The position numbers and the translations under genes were made by a program. Below, piece by piece: positions 39,735-50,589 of a DNA stretch of 64,000 nucleotides. The notes under the pieces were generated by a model, which was not told where the DNA came from, did not search any database, and worked only from the letters and a program-made list of their open reading frames with translations. The stretch lies in contig JAQNBH010000022.1 of assembly GCA_028752905.1 (NCBI GenBank), forward strand, positions 992,001 to 1,056,000, given 5' to 3'. This DNA comes from Cladorhizidae sp. MBARI D1340-BT2 (taxonomy: Eukaryota > Porifera > Demospongiae > Poecilosclerida > Cladorhizidae). Each line of letters starts with the position of its first letter. The stretch's first letter is position 1.

Positions 39735-39938
39735 TTAGTCCTTATTCTCCTTCATCTTTTCTAATAATTCAACCAATTTGGGAAGGGACATACCACTACC
39801 GGATTCACAGGACGCGACATCATAAATATCTGCAGGCTCTAAGCATAGGACACAAATGCAGCTGGGGTCAGGATCATAACAGTTTGTGAAACAATACATC
39901 AGATAATTAAACCCGTGAACAGGATTGTGGCTGTGCGG
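39735..39938 (-). CDS. Cys-rich terminal exon-like frame, unrecognised
   Basis: On the minus strand 67 sense codons run open to a TAA stop at 39737-39735: PHSHNPVHGFNYLMY, then CFTNCYDPDPSCICVLC (five Cys in 17 residues, a metal-binding look), then LEPADIYDVASCESGSGM and SLPKLVELLEKMKENKD. Composition is protein-like and the end is a charged helix. Upstream an in-frame TGA lies two codons before PHSH, close to a possible acceptor (ctaatgctag). So this could be the last exon of a gene or a transposon piece. I do not recognise the family. It sits just outside the right inverted minisatellite arm. Confidence 0.4.
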   Translation of the reverse strand, partial: PHSHNPVHGFNYLMYCFTNCYDPDPSCICVLCLEPADIYDVASCESGSGMSLPKLVELLEKMKENKD

Positions 39939-39984
39939 GAGTCACTAGCATTAGAGTTAATAATGAATAATTAACAATTCAAAT

Positions 39985-40304
39985 GTAGGATGGAGATGCA
40001 GAGACATGCAGAAGAAGCTGAAAATGGTCTGAAGACAGCCTAGAAAAGTGTGGTTCAAGTAAGTGAAGCTAGCTTTGTGTACAAGGAGGAATGGAAATTA
40101 TGTGTGGCCCCACTTGAGATGTGCAGTAAAGATAAGAAGAATATCGTTCATATCATGTATGTGGAAGACATGAAGACACAAATGGAGCATATAGATTTAA
40201 AAACAGTTATCCCTTATTATAACCACAAATACTTTGTCACTAACATGATCTTAGGAGCGCTCTCATTGCTGATGGGGAGTGCACCTGCACAAAAACTGAA
40301 TTGA
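39985..40304 (+). other. Possible short coding remnant
   Basis: A frame from MEMQRHAEEAENGLKTA is interrupted by one TAG and reaches gttcaagtaagt, a good splice-donor shape. The open frame continuing from there (84 codons, MVQVSEASFVYKEEW onward to LLMGSAPAQKLN) has no motif I recognise. It may be an exon followed by intron, or chance. Confidence 0.2.
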
Positions 40305-40615
40305 ATGACATGAACCACTCGTCAGTTTTGTATTTGGGTATTATAATTATAATGAAGCTTTCCAGGAGTTTTGGACATAATTATAATTTTTATCAGCTGA
40401 CAGCAGTCTCCTGTTGATAATCATGTGACTGCAAGGATCTACCGAATGTTTACTGCATCCTTCCTGTCAGACAACAGTTACCAGTAGTTTAATTAATTAT
40501 GTTGGATTCATCCTCTCTATTCAGTGATGGTGGATTCTGCTTAATCCAGTGTGCCTTAACTGTCGTTGTCTCTCCTGCTAGTTTAAAACTTTTACTCCGC
40601 CACTAAACATAAAAA
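40305..40615. other. Spacer, no gene seen
   Basis: AT-rich sequence without a convincing frame, repeat or transposon end. Confidence 0.5.
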
Positions 40616-41319
40616 ATGGATACAATATCCCAGCCACAAATAAGCAAGCAATACTCTTCACAAATTACAGAAGAGGTTGGTGTCAGTGTGACTCGACACC
40701 AAAATATTTCCAGTTCAAATGTTGAATTTGGTATCCAATGTGTAGCTACACTGCAGCATTTGGCAGAAATGTGCACATATGAATATAACTTTCAGACATT
40801 CTGTGAAATTGTTTGTGTTGATTAAGCCACAATGAATCTTTTGTAGTAGAACAATATCCCACATGACACTTCCTAGCAACCAGCTAAGACCTCTAAAGCT
40901 TCTGAGATAAACATCGAGATGCCCACAAACCAGGCTACCCCACAAACCGAGGAATCCCTACTTGATGGACTACATGGAAGGAATACTCCTCCCTTTAAAC
41001 TTACATGGTACAGACATAGCAGAGCAAGTATTTATAAATTGAAGGAATCATAGTGCCACTATTGCAAGAAGAAATGCTATATTGTACAAGTCTACTGAAC
41101 CAGACAAAGAGGAACCAACTCTAAAATGACTCCAAAGAAGAAGTGAAAAAATAAGAACTTTATAACTTACAGAGCAAATCTCGCTCACCAATTCAAGTAC
41201 TCGTAATGGTCGATAATGTTCTGTGACATAGAATACGATTGGGATCTACATTTTTGCCAGTCAACCAGCAAAAGCACCTAATCCAAGAAGATGTTCCAGC
41301 TTTTTTATTTCATACTGAT
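40616..41319 (+). pseudogene. Gy-A gag remnant
   Basis: The frame with VATLQHLAEMCTYEYNFQTF, a stop and ATMNLL matches the gag pattern of K02A2.6-like Ty3/gypsy elements (LAExCxY, then VCGIxD, then LL), where gag packages the element RNA. Several stops follow. It lies upstream of protease/RT remnants of the same orientation, which supports the call. No LTR is visible to the left. Confidence 0.45.
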
Positions 41320-41897
41320 CAAATATACTGCAGATAAGATAAGCTTGCCAGGATCCGATGTAAAAGTAATGTGAACTGTGATGTGATGTTAATGCATGTA
41401 GTAAGATCTGGATGGCCAAACCTTATGGGCTGAGACAGTTTGGTTAAGTTAAAAGTTAACTTTGATGATCTGTCAACCACTTTCTGTGTAGTGAGGCTGA
41501 GTGTGGGCCACAGAAAGTGATGAATTGTCTTGCACCTGTATTCACAAATATATTTGGGAAAATCAGAGGTGAAACTACATTTTGAACAAGCTGTGAACAA
41601 AAGTCTACAATTTGCCACCAGTTCCTTATTCTCTCAAGGTTCAAGTGGAAGAAATGCTCAAGAAGATAATGAGTGACATAATTTGAGAAAATTGGATGTA
41701 CCCCATAGTGCCAGTCAAGAAGCCATATTGAAGGTTGAGAATTTGTGGAGAATTCAAAGTCATTATCAACAAGCACATTGGATTGATCCCTATACCTTTC
41801 CCATGGTAGATGGTGTAAGTAGAGAAGTACTTCTCAAAATTGGATATGTGTCAAGGACATCTCCAGCTGGATTTATAAGAAAACTCAAAATATATAT
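41320..41897 (+). pseudogene. Gy-A protease-RT remnant, 5' half
   Basis: This is part of a Ty3/gypsy pol, which would have copied RNA to DNA. SNVNCDVMLMHVVRSGWP and NLMG-stop-DSLVKLKVNF correspond to the protease end and the GRDWL linker. VPYSLKVQVEEMLK, YPIVPVKK, RICGEFKVIINK and finally EKYFSKLDMCQ follow the RT order to motif A, whose FSKLDM retains its Asp. There are several frameshifts and stops. The sequence is cut after ENSKYI, where Gy-B is inserted, and resumes at 45930. Confidence 0.75.
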
Positions 41898-42106
41898 TGT
41901 GGCGGCGCAATTACGGAACAGTAATCGGGACATAACTCCCTTGACTTTTAATACAAAATATTTGAATTGATGATCACCTTTTGTTACGTTGTATTGATAC
42001 TCTTTGTCTTTCTCATGAAGTTTCAATTTTCTTTCTCTATCAGGTAGAAGAGATACATCGGTGACCCAGAACCTCGCAGAGAATCCTAAACATAGACTTC
42101 CCTACA
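41898..42106 (+). repeat. Gy-B 5' LTR
   Basis: It begins tgtggcggcgcaattacgg and ends ccctaca, in the TG...CA style, and matches 45737-45929 along its length. It is about 16 bp longer because the 3' copy lacks a short stretch near its right end. Confidence 0.85.
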
Positions 42107-42125
42107 TTGGTGACCCCGACGTACA
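42107..42125 (+). other. Gy-B primer-binding site
   Basis: The sequence tggtgaccccgacgt directly follows the 5' LTR and would pair with the 3' end of a host tRNA ending in CCA. I do not name the tRNA. Confidence 0.7.
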
Positions 42126-42693
42126 TGCCAACAGTGTTCCAGCTCAACAGCGTCAATTCCTTCCTCTTCGGCATTTTGGCTGAAGCACAAGCACTTTCAG
42201 ATGCTTTAATGGCGGCTACAGTCAATGCAGTCGCCCTCAAACTACCAGAGTTCTCGCCTGACAGGATCGAATACTGGTTTATAGCCATCGAAGCAGAATT
42301 CAACCTCCGTGTTCCTGCCATTACCCAGGAACAGACCAAGTACAGCTACATGGTGGCAGCACTCAAGAGCCAGGTCATGGACAGGGTGATCGACATCATC
42401 AGAAACCCTACTGCTGATGGCACTCGCTACCAAGCTATCAAAGATCGCCTCCTTTCCACGTTTGGTCAAACGCCCTTGGAGAGGAGCAAAAATCTTCTAG
42501 ACTGGCCTGGAATGGGTGATGGAACATCATCAGCACTCCTCAGTAAGATGCTTGCATCTCTACCCATTGGAGAGGACTCCGAACACATCCTGTTTAAGGC
42601 CCTTTTCCTATGACAGCTTCCAGCAGATGTCCAAGACCACCTGGCTCGTTCTACGGCTCTGACAAGGCTGAACAAGCCGATAGCTACTTCATG
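42125..42693 (+). pseudogene. Gy-B gag
   Basis: Gag would form the particle that encloses the element RNA. From an ATG at 42125 the frame gives ALKLPEFSPDRIEYWF, QTKYSYMVAALKSQV, LLSTFGQTPLERSKNLL and LASLPIGED, in the order of the gag core of invertebrate gypsy elements. An in-frame TGA at 42611 interrupts just before QLPADVQDHLA, and the frame then shifts. An earlier in-frame start (ttg at 42107) lies in the primer-binding site and is not credible. Confidence 0.85.
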
Positions 42694-43363
42694 TTCTCTG
42701 GTGCCCGCCTGAACCAGCCATCATCATTTGTTGGCAACTTCGATGTTGAAGCCATTGACCACAAACGCCAAATGTGCAGGACTAAGACCGACACCAGTCT
42801 GTGTTTCTACCATGGGTGGTATGGAATGGAGGCAAGGAGATGCACCCAGAACAACTGCCAGATGGGCCTATCTAAAAGACCGCCAGTGGGAAATGCCAAC
42901 GCCGGCCACCAGTATCTGTGGTGAGATTGGTGCAACAACCTCAAGGCTTCTACATGTCCAGGATAGTGCCTCAGGACCCTCCTTTCTCATCGACACTGGT
43001 GCAGAAGTCTCTCTCATCCTGTCTTCTCCTGCTGACCACCACGCAGCCGCTTCCTCTGCCCATTCTGCCCCACTAGTGGCAGTCAAAGGGAGAGAAATTA
43101 AAACTTATGGCACACATCGCATTCCACTCCAGTTTGGGAGCAAGCGCTTCCAAGGGTCTTTCATCATCGCTGACGTGAACCAGGCCATCCTTGGGGCGGA
43201 CTTCTTACGTGACAACGGACTGCTAGTCGACGTGGGAGGACAAGGCCTCATTTACTCTGCCATGCACCATTGCCGCACCCAGCATTGTGTATCAACCAGT
43301 ACCTTTGACCATAATCAAACCTCCTCAGGTAAACAATGTCTATGTCAACCTACTCGCCTCTAG
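42694..43363 (+). pseudogene. Gy-B zinc knuckle and aspartic protease
   Basis: A nucleic-acid-binding knuckle is seen as CFYHGWYGMEARRC...C (about 42810). In another frame the retropepsin follows: FLIDTGAEVSLI holds the catalytic DTG (about 42990), and AILGADFLRDNGLLVD is the conserved C-terminal flap-end motif. The protease would cut the polyprotein. A frameshift separates the two parts, and a TAG ends the frame at 43363. Confidence 0.85.
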
Positions 43364-44326
43364 GCCCAAACTCACTGAGTTGTTTTTTCGCAACGACAGG
43401 GTCCCCCATGCGGTCGAGCTTTGTATCGATACTGGTTAGTCTCCTCATCTCCACTCGCCAGACCGATGTTTGTCCCCCGACAAACTCGTTGTCGCAAAGG
43501 CTGCATTGAAAGAGATGGAAGACCTTGGGATCATCCGACGCTCCTCCAGTCAATGGGCATCCCCACTTCACATTGCACCCAAACCTAGTGGTGTATGGCG
43601 CCCACAGGGACTTTAGAGACTGACTGCTACCTGATGCCTCACATCCGAGACTTAGCCTCCCAACTTGCTGGTATGACCATTTTCTCATTGATTTACCTGA
43701 TTAAGGGCTATCACCAGATTCCGGTACCTGCTATGTTCATACCCAAGACAGCAGTGATTACTCCTTTTGGTCTTTTCGAGTTTCTGCGAACACCTTTCGG
43801 CCTTGCAAATGCAGCCCAAGCATTTCAGAGACTGATGGACATGGTCTTGTGGGGTCTGCAGGGCATATTCATTTACCTAGATTACATCGACAGTTCCTCC
43901 CCCGATGAGCATCTTCGGGATCTCACTGCCGTTTTCGATTGGCTTGAACAGCATGCCCTCGTCATTCACCCAGGCAAGTCTGTCTTCGGGGTCGATGAGA
44001 TAACCTTCCTCGGACACGTGGTCAATGCTGAGGGCATACGACCCATGCCAACTCGGGTGACAGACATACAAGAGTTCCGCCGCCCGGCAGTAATCAAAGA
44101 ATTGCAGGCTTTCCTCGGAGTAATTAACTTTTACCACAGGTTTGTACCTGCCACTGCCCAGCTACTTTATCCCCTCTACACTGCTTTGGTTGGCCGTCCC
44201 GCCGCCAGGACGTCTCCGGTGAAAAGGTCGACCACCATGGACAAAGCATTCCGTGATGCAAAGATTGCTCTGGTCTCTGATGCCCTCCTAGTCTATCCCC
44301 ATGTGCAGATGCTCCAACGGCTGTAA
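43364..44326 (+). pseudogene. Gy-B reverse transcriptase
   Basis: The RT domain would copy the RNA to DNA. Motifs in order are LSPDKLVVAKAALKEM, IIRRSSSQWASPLHIAPK, a stop, ISLIYLIKGYHQIP-like motif A, TPFGLFEFLRTPFGLANAAQ (motif B), FIYLDYIDSSSPDEH (motif C), ITFLGHVVNAEGIRP and LQAFLGVINFYHRFVP. Motif C should read YLDD, so one catalytic Asp is Tyr. In motif A the frame reads LIYLIKG where FSKIDL is expected, so that Asp is lost as well. From 43595 the frame is open for 243 codons, the best preserved stretch of the element. Confidence 0.9.
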
Positions 44327-44560
44327 CCGTTGATGCTTCAGATATGGCCTTGAGCAATTCACAAATGGCCTCTGGTGACCGCTGGCCTTCTTCAGCTGCA
44401 AGCTCCATCCAGCCCAGACCAGATATAGTACATTCGACAGAGAATTGCTTGCTGCCCAGGTGGCTATCCATCAAATTCAGGTATTACCTGGAAGGACGCC
44501 AGTTCTCACTGTTTACCTACCACGTCCCCTCGTACCTGCCTCTTTCTGCCATCACATTTT
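44327..44560 (+). pseudogene. Gy-B RNase H
   Basis: RNase H removes the RNA template. VTVDASDMAL carries the first catalytic Asp, and the following words (STFDRELLA- and LEGRQFSLFTYH-like) appear in different frames, with the final DH motif mutated to YH. At least two frameshifts. Confidence 0.7.
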
Positions 44561-45528
44561 CGACACCCTTCATGGCATCAGCCATCCAGGCATACAGGCA
44601 AACTGCAAGCTGGTACGTCTGGCATGGCCTTGGTCGACAGGTCAGAGAATGGGCCAGGACATGCATCGCTTGCTAACGAGCCAAAGTCAACCTCCACCAT
44701 CGTGCCTCACTATCTGAGTATAATGAGCCCATACTCCGATTTGACCATGTAAATGTGGATCTCGTAGGGCCAATCCCACTCTTAAAGGTTTCAACCACCT
44801 CCTTACACTAGTGGACAGAGTCACTCGCTGGCCAGAAGCAAATCCCCTGGCTAGCACAAGTACCAAAGACGTGGCTGATGCCTTCTTGAGTGGATGGATT
44901 ACACGTTACAGCCTTCCCTCCAATGTCTCCTGTGACAGAGGACCCCAGGTCACATCTCAACTCTGGCAAGATCCCTCGGAACCAAACTGGCATAGGACTA
45001 CTGCTTACCACCCCTGGGCTAAGGCCTTATGGAAAGGTTCCATCGCAGCATGAAAGTGTCCCTCAAAGCACGCTGTCAATCGCCCTCGTGGACATCAGAC
45101 CTACGTTGAGTCTTGCTAGAACTCCGGACCATGCCGAAGGAGGATCAAAGTACATCCCCAGCAGAGATAGTGTTTGGATCACCATTCACGTCCCCAGGGA
45201 GTTTGTGGGCCATGGACAGGGCGAACCAGTTCCAGAACTTCTCCGCTGCATCCGTGACAATGTGGCAGAACTCAGACCGGTCCCCCAGTTCACCATAGCT
45301 CTGCCACCAACCTCAATTCCGGCCTCACTCTCTTTGGTCAAATTTGTCTTCATTCATTACGACAGCAACAAGTCACCCCTACAGCCACCTTACGATGGCC
45401 CATTTCGGGTATTCACCACAGGGAACAAATTCTTCAAAGTCCAGGTCGGCCATCGCGAGGAGACTATCTCGATCGATAGGCTGAAAATTGCACATGTTGA
45501 TGATTCTGCCAAGGTCCAAGTGGCATAG
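44561..45528 (+). pseudogene. Gy-B integrase
   Basis: Integrase inserts the DNA copy. The zinc-binding part shows IFDTLHGISHPGIQANCKL and a distal Cys pair; the core shows DHVNVDLVGPIP and VDRVTRWPEA, CDRGPQVTSQLWQ and TTAYHPWAK, then GLMERFHRSMKV after a frameshift. So D, D and E are all still visible but not in one frame. The C-terminal part reads PLQPPYDGPFRVFTTGNKFF and ISIDRLKIAHVD and ends with a TAG at 45528. It is followed by a non-coding stretch to the polypurine tract. Confidence 0.87.
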
Positions 45529-45721
45529 CCACCTCGCTGTGGTAGCCCCTCTCAATGTCGCCTAGCACAGTCCACTATGCGGCTAACTCAACACTCCCCG
45601 GACCCATCATACGGGATACGAAGTAACCCAATCCTAGGATCTACACGCCCCGGACGAAGATCCAAGAAACTGGCAAGGTTTTTGGACTGAGCTACCCATG
45701 ACTTCATTAAGATCAAGTCAG

Positions 45722-45736
45722 TTCTGGGGGGAGCAG
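45722..45736 (+). other. Gy-B polypurine tract
   Basis: The stretch ctggggggagcag lies directly before the 3' LTR, where plus-strand DNA synthesis is primed. Confidence 0.7.
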
Positions 45737-45929
45737 TGTGGCGGCGCAATTACGGAACAGTATTCGGGACATAACTCGCTTGACTTTTAATACTAAATAT
45801 TCGAATTGATGATCACCTTTTGTTACGTTGTATTGATACTTTCTGTCTTTCTCATGAAGTTTTAATTCTCTTTCTCTATCAGGTAGAAGAGATACAACGA
45901 TGACACAGAACAACATAGACTACCCTACA
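45737..45929 (+). repeat. Gy-B 3' LTR
   Basis: It begins tgtggcggcgcaattacgg like the 5' LTR and ends accctaca. Substitutions and a 13-16 bp gap relative to the 5' LTR indicate an old insertion. Confidence 0.85.
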
Positions 45930-46460
45930 AAGTACCCACAAAGGCAGATATTTTTCTGTTTGACAGATAGCCTTTTGGAGTATTCTCACTGTGGAGATAA
46001 TGCAACAATGAATTTTTGGGACATTTCAAGCAGTTTCTGATTATATTTTATTCACCGGCTTTACTAACAATAAACTCCTTGAGAAACTTAAATGAATCCA
46101 AGAAGTCTTCAACTTACTAACTCTTCTTAGTGTAGAATACTGAGGGCATATTATTGACCAGTATAGATTGCAGCTAACTGAGGAGAACATCAAGGTAGTA
46201 CAATGGGCTAATTGTAACAGAGCTATGGCAAAAAGTAAAATTGCTACTGAACCTTTGGACTTGTACACATTATTGAATAAGCAGCTCAAGCAATCCTGGT
46301 AGATTACTAGACTCAAATCATCCCAAGCTGCAAAGAAAGGCTACAGGCCAACAAGTTGGCACACTCTTCTATGCACAAAAGAGCTGGTGCTGGCTTACAA
46401 TGCTTCTCCTAATGGATTTGATTACTTAATAGCTTGTCAATTCATCATGGAATAACCTTT
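45930..46460 (+). pseudogene. Gy-A RT 3' half and RNase H remnant
   Basis: The RT interrupted at 41897 resumes here: a THKG word, DR-stop-PFGVFS (motif B region), YILFTGFTNNKLLEKL where the YLDDI motif is expected, and HIIDQYRLQLTEENIKVV matching the LGHxID...KV motif. RNase H follows with ELVLAYNASPNG and LIACQFIME. The catalytic Asp pair of motif C is not recognisable. From 46232 on the sequence is shared with 28667 onward. Confidence 0.7.
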
Positions 46461-49400
46461 TTTGGCAGAATGGATTAACCATTCAGAAGAAGCCGCCATC
46501 ACATCAAGTCATGTTACATAGATCTCTTTAAACTGTACTGACCTTCCTGATGAGCAACTTTCAGAATATTGATAGTAATGTGCATCCTGGATTACATACA
46601 AGACCAAGTTGGATAGGTATATGATAAATTGGAGACAAATTGTCATACATTATGCCTATTCAAGGTCCATCGGTTAAATACCACCAGAATGTCCACTGCC
46701 ATGTGACCTAATCTTCCTAATCATGAAGGAATAGGAAATTTAACCAGAGAGGCATTGGACATTGTTCTAGTGGTGCTGTAGACTATTCTTCCAACCCAAT
46801 CTTTGGGCGAAGGACTGAACCTACTATTGTGTGACATGTCCAGGAAGTCCTGAACTTTAATGGTGATAGAAATACCTAAAGGTAATTCAGTATATTCTCT
46901 GAGAACATGCTACAGAAATTCTCCAGTCAGCTTTCCAGTCCCTCGATGTCCTTCTTTGACAATGCAGTCTCCTGATGCCAACAACTATTTTCCTCAATGG
47001 TGCTGCTTTCTGGGGATGACAAGGCTTCTCCCTTCTCAAATTACTTGATCAACAGAGCCAACCTAACCAGAAGAATGCCAATGAAAAAGTCAGCTGAAAG
47101 TTAACCACCTAGAGGCAGAAGTATTTTACCACAGACTTGTTATTTATTCACCATTGCCTGTCATGCATTCAAGCCTTGCAAACATCACATTGAGAAAGAA
47201 TTATGATGAAGGAAGTAGGATTCAAAGTTTTTAATGAATCTCAGGATGTACAGAGTAGCACTATTATGTTAAAATCATTCTAACAAGTTAAATGCAGCTG
47301 GCAGATGTTCAATCTAGAGTTATAGGTCATTTAGTCAACTGCTTGTGTTGAAATCACTAGCAGCATTGGAACCAGGTATATGATGGTGGTTAGTATTGAG
47401 CTCAGCCTAGTTCATGTCTCCATATCCATGTCCTAAATGAGAGCATGCTCATGGCTGTGGAATTCGAATGATCATCACTGGCTGCAAGAGTTGAAAGAGA
47501 ATTGATGTGATGAACACATACTTGCTTTAGCTCCTCTACCATCTTGTTGTTCACCACCACCTCCATGATAAATAGAACCACAGCCAATTTATGTAGACAG
47601 ACCAGGAGATGGTGGAAAAGAGTACTTGTTCATTTGGTGGGTTCTATATTTTGAATAGTCGTCTTTTGTGCAAGTTTCTGCATCTCAGAGAAAGAGTACT
47701 ATCTATGGGCTCAACTTTGTCTCAAAATCACTTTGATCAATTCAACCAGTATTTGGCCTTGTAGTATTGTAACTGCTTGGCTTGATTATGTGCTAATGGC
47801 TGCACTGCTGTGTTAATTATAAAAATACCAAGCATGAGAGTGTCATGGAGTTCCTTATTGTGAAGTATGCATTGTGCTCGATAAACTAGCGGAAACCGTT
47901 TTAGAAAATACCATACCTAGAGTACTACTACCTACTCAATGCATCTTCACCTACTTAGTTTGTAATCTTCTCCTCTCATTCTGTCCTGTTATCTTGTAAC
48001 ACCATCACATAAGGTGAGTTTATTTACCTTGCAATCACTTCAATTTATATTTAACCGAACGTCTTTCTATTGTTGTGTCATGCCCTACATTCACATAAGG
48101 TATAGATGAGGTCATCTGTATTTTTTTTAACTTCTGTAATGTGCTGTGCAAGATCTGGATAAAAGCTCTGATCTGGATGGTTTATGGTATTAATTTTTTC
48201 GTGATATGATACATATTGATTATTTATACATGTAATAAACAAAAAATATTAGTTATATACGAGTAAAAACATTGGTGTACATAAAATAATTAAGTTGTTT
48301 GGAATGGTAGCTAGTTTATACATTTTGGTCAACATGCCTTGGTTCTTCTATATGCAGTAGATATATTACAAGATTGTTAGCCTATAATATAGCAGAAAAA
48401 TGGTTTGTCAATGGTCCACGCAGAAAGATCTAGATTCAGAGAACTTTCTCGATATTGTCTTCAGCCATATCGCAGTTGCACTGGTGAATGTGTTGGACTT
48501 TATGCTATATTTTGTTTTGTCCTCCTAGCAATCTTGACGGTCATGGCAACATACTATCTACCTTTGCCGGCCAGTTCATGTGAACTGGAGAGCATATTAG
48601 CAGAGAATCTGTCGAGTTCCATAGACTCTATTATTCATTTAGGCCATTGCTTTCATGGCACATTGCTGCATACATAAAAATGCTCAAATGATCTGAATGA
48701 GATGATGATATGGCTGTCGAAGGTTGGTGGAGGTGATAGTGCACAATTTGTCTGTATAAAGTTACCATTGAAAATCTTTGCTAAACTTAACCATGTAATC
48801 CATCTTCATATAATCTGTGCTAGGGTATACTGGTTAAAAAGATGAGAGTATTGATTATGGAACCACCAGCCTAACACAATGTTTCAGTTGGTTGATATGT
48901 TAACCAGGTGGTAGGCTATAATTTAGTAATTTACTTTTCACCAAAGTTAAAACAATTGTGACAAATACAATTTATACAAGCTGATTAAAAAATATTTCTA
49001 TTCTTCGTATTAGTTCTCTATAAGAGAGTATTTAAACACAACATCTGAACTTAAAATATCGGTGATGCAAGTCAGGAAGAGTTGTGAAGACATTTTCTGA
49101 GTTGAGTAGAATGTAATTAGTGTCATAGCCTACCCATACTAGGAGGAGGATGGTAATCAGAATGAATTTGAAGATGGTGAAGTGTTATAAATATTGATAA
49201 ACACGATATACATAGATTTTTCCAACTCTTTGAATCAAGCTTGGGCATATATTGAACAACATATGCTTAATAGCCACTTTTATTACACTTCTAATTGATC
49301 CATTAAAAGAGCACACAGGATGATTACTCCTGGAAAAGCCCCTAGTGTTTCATCAGTTACGTTCATAAAGAGATAGTAATATTTGAATAGCAAGTTTATA

Positions 49401-49515
49401 GCATAATTCCAGATTTTCAAAAACAAGCTTTTTTCAAAATTATGCTAGCATAATCCTCCTAGGCATTACATTGTGTAACTAACCAACAGGCGAGAAGGAA
49501 ATGTTAACCTGCAAC
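46461..49515 (+). repeat. Shared 3.4-kb block, copy 2 (remainder)
   Basis: This is collinear with about 28900-31971, with roughly equal length and many small differences. I could not identify an integrase or other conserved domain in it. The frame 48405-48677 keeps one hydrophobic segment (GLYAIFCFVLLAILTVM) of the pair seen at 30908. It may be the degenerate 3' part of Gy-A or DNA carried along with it. Confidence 0.7.
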
Positions 49516-49650
49516 TTAACTCTTTGAATTGGGTGGATATAATTATATTATGTCTGACAAAAATTGCACTCGTACACGTGGTGGACATATATATGTCCGT
49601 AAGGACTAATACTTTATTGACTCGCAGGACGATGCTGCTTATTAGTACGG
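49516..49650 (+). mobile_element. Orphan left end of piggyBac-like element 1
   Basis: TTAA (49516-49519) plus ctctttgaattgggtgg repeats the left end at 31972, followed by ttgcactcgtac and gatgctgcttattagtacgg. Homology to copy 1 stops near 49650, before any coding sequence, so only about 135 bp of this end remains. Confidence 0.6.
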
Positions 49651-50369
49651 GGAAAAAAGGGATCTGAGGTACGGGTGTGTGGTTTGCACGAAAAGGTGCT
49701 GTTCCAGTCATGTGGCAGGTACAGGGGTGTGGTTTCCACGTGGGGAAAACTTTTAAGTTCTGGTCAGCTGGTAGGGTTGTTATCGGTGGTGCTAGAAACT
49801 GCTGCTTGGAATGGATACTGCAGTGGCGGATCCAGAAGGGATCGACTGGTCTCGTTCGAGGCCCACTTTTCTCTAATTTCCAAAACTCTAAATAAACAAC
49901 AATGCAATGCTTTTTCCTTTTTGTTTTCTCTTATGTTTACTCTGCTAGAGGGCTGAACAGCAAAACCACACACCCAAGTTGGAGAAACGTAGGGGTGTGG
50001 CTGCACCAGACTAAACCTTACGTTCCAAATGTCACACCTGGTTGATTACCTCCCAGAGAGATTTACTGTCGACTCCTGTCACTCACCAAATATCTTACTC
50101 ATGGCTCAGTCAAAGTTAAAGGCTTTCTTTAACCCCCCCACCCTCCCCCTACAGCTAAGTAAGTTGATCTAAACTGAGCAGTGATCGAGAATATTATGCT
50201 ATTGAATAGATTGCCAACTTAGTACTAGTACTAGCTTGCTATAGTCCTTGCAGCCACCCACTACTGCTAGCTAGTAGAGTTAATTTACATAGAAATGTCA
50301 ACATTTAATGCATAGGAAACAAACAAGAACACCACTTTTCCATCTCTAGCTGTAGTACCTGTCACTCTT

Positions 50370-50560
50370 CCTGGGTTTCCTGCTTCAGTCCATTGAGTCT
50401 CCTCTGAGCCCTCTGTATCTGTGATTCTCACCCAGCCCTCTGTGTCTGTCACAGAGAACTCTCTATCTGTGTCTCGCACCCAGCCCACTCTGTGTGTCTC
50501 TCCCAGCCAGCCCTCAGGCTCTGTGTATCTGTGTCTCCCCCTGAGCCTACTGAGCCTGCG
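50370..50560 (+). repeat. ctctgtgtctgt-rich minisatellite upstream of the hAT gene
   Basis: Irregular repeats of about 24-36 bp built from agccctctgtgtctgt and cacccagcc. It is open in one plus frame, but I see no sign that it encodes part of the transposase. Confidence 0.6.
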
Positions 50561-50589
50561 CTATAACCGCCTTCATGTTCCGCTTCTGT

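Larger units (their letters stand above)
41898..45929 (+). mobile_element. Gy-B, two-LTR Ty3/gypsy retrotransposon, decayed
   Basis: A 4-kb element with similar direct LTRs, a primer-binding site, gag, zinc knuckle, protease, RT, RNase H, integrase and a polypurine tract, all on the plus strand. The gag style (KLPEF..DRIEYWF) and PR-RT-RH-IN order suggest the Mag-like or related invertebrate clade. It is inserted in the RT of Gy-A. The likely target duplication is aaata (41888-41892) and aagta (45930-45934), now diverged, with an extra tatat next to the left LTR. Many stops and frameshifts show it is an old copy. Confidence 0.9.

Noticed and set aside
42868..43688. Minus-strand frames across Gy-B
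   Set aside because: They are shadows of the gag-pol coding strand with no motifs of their own.
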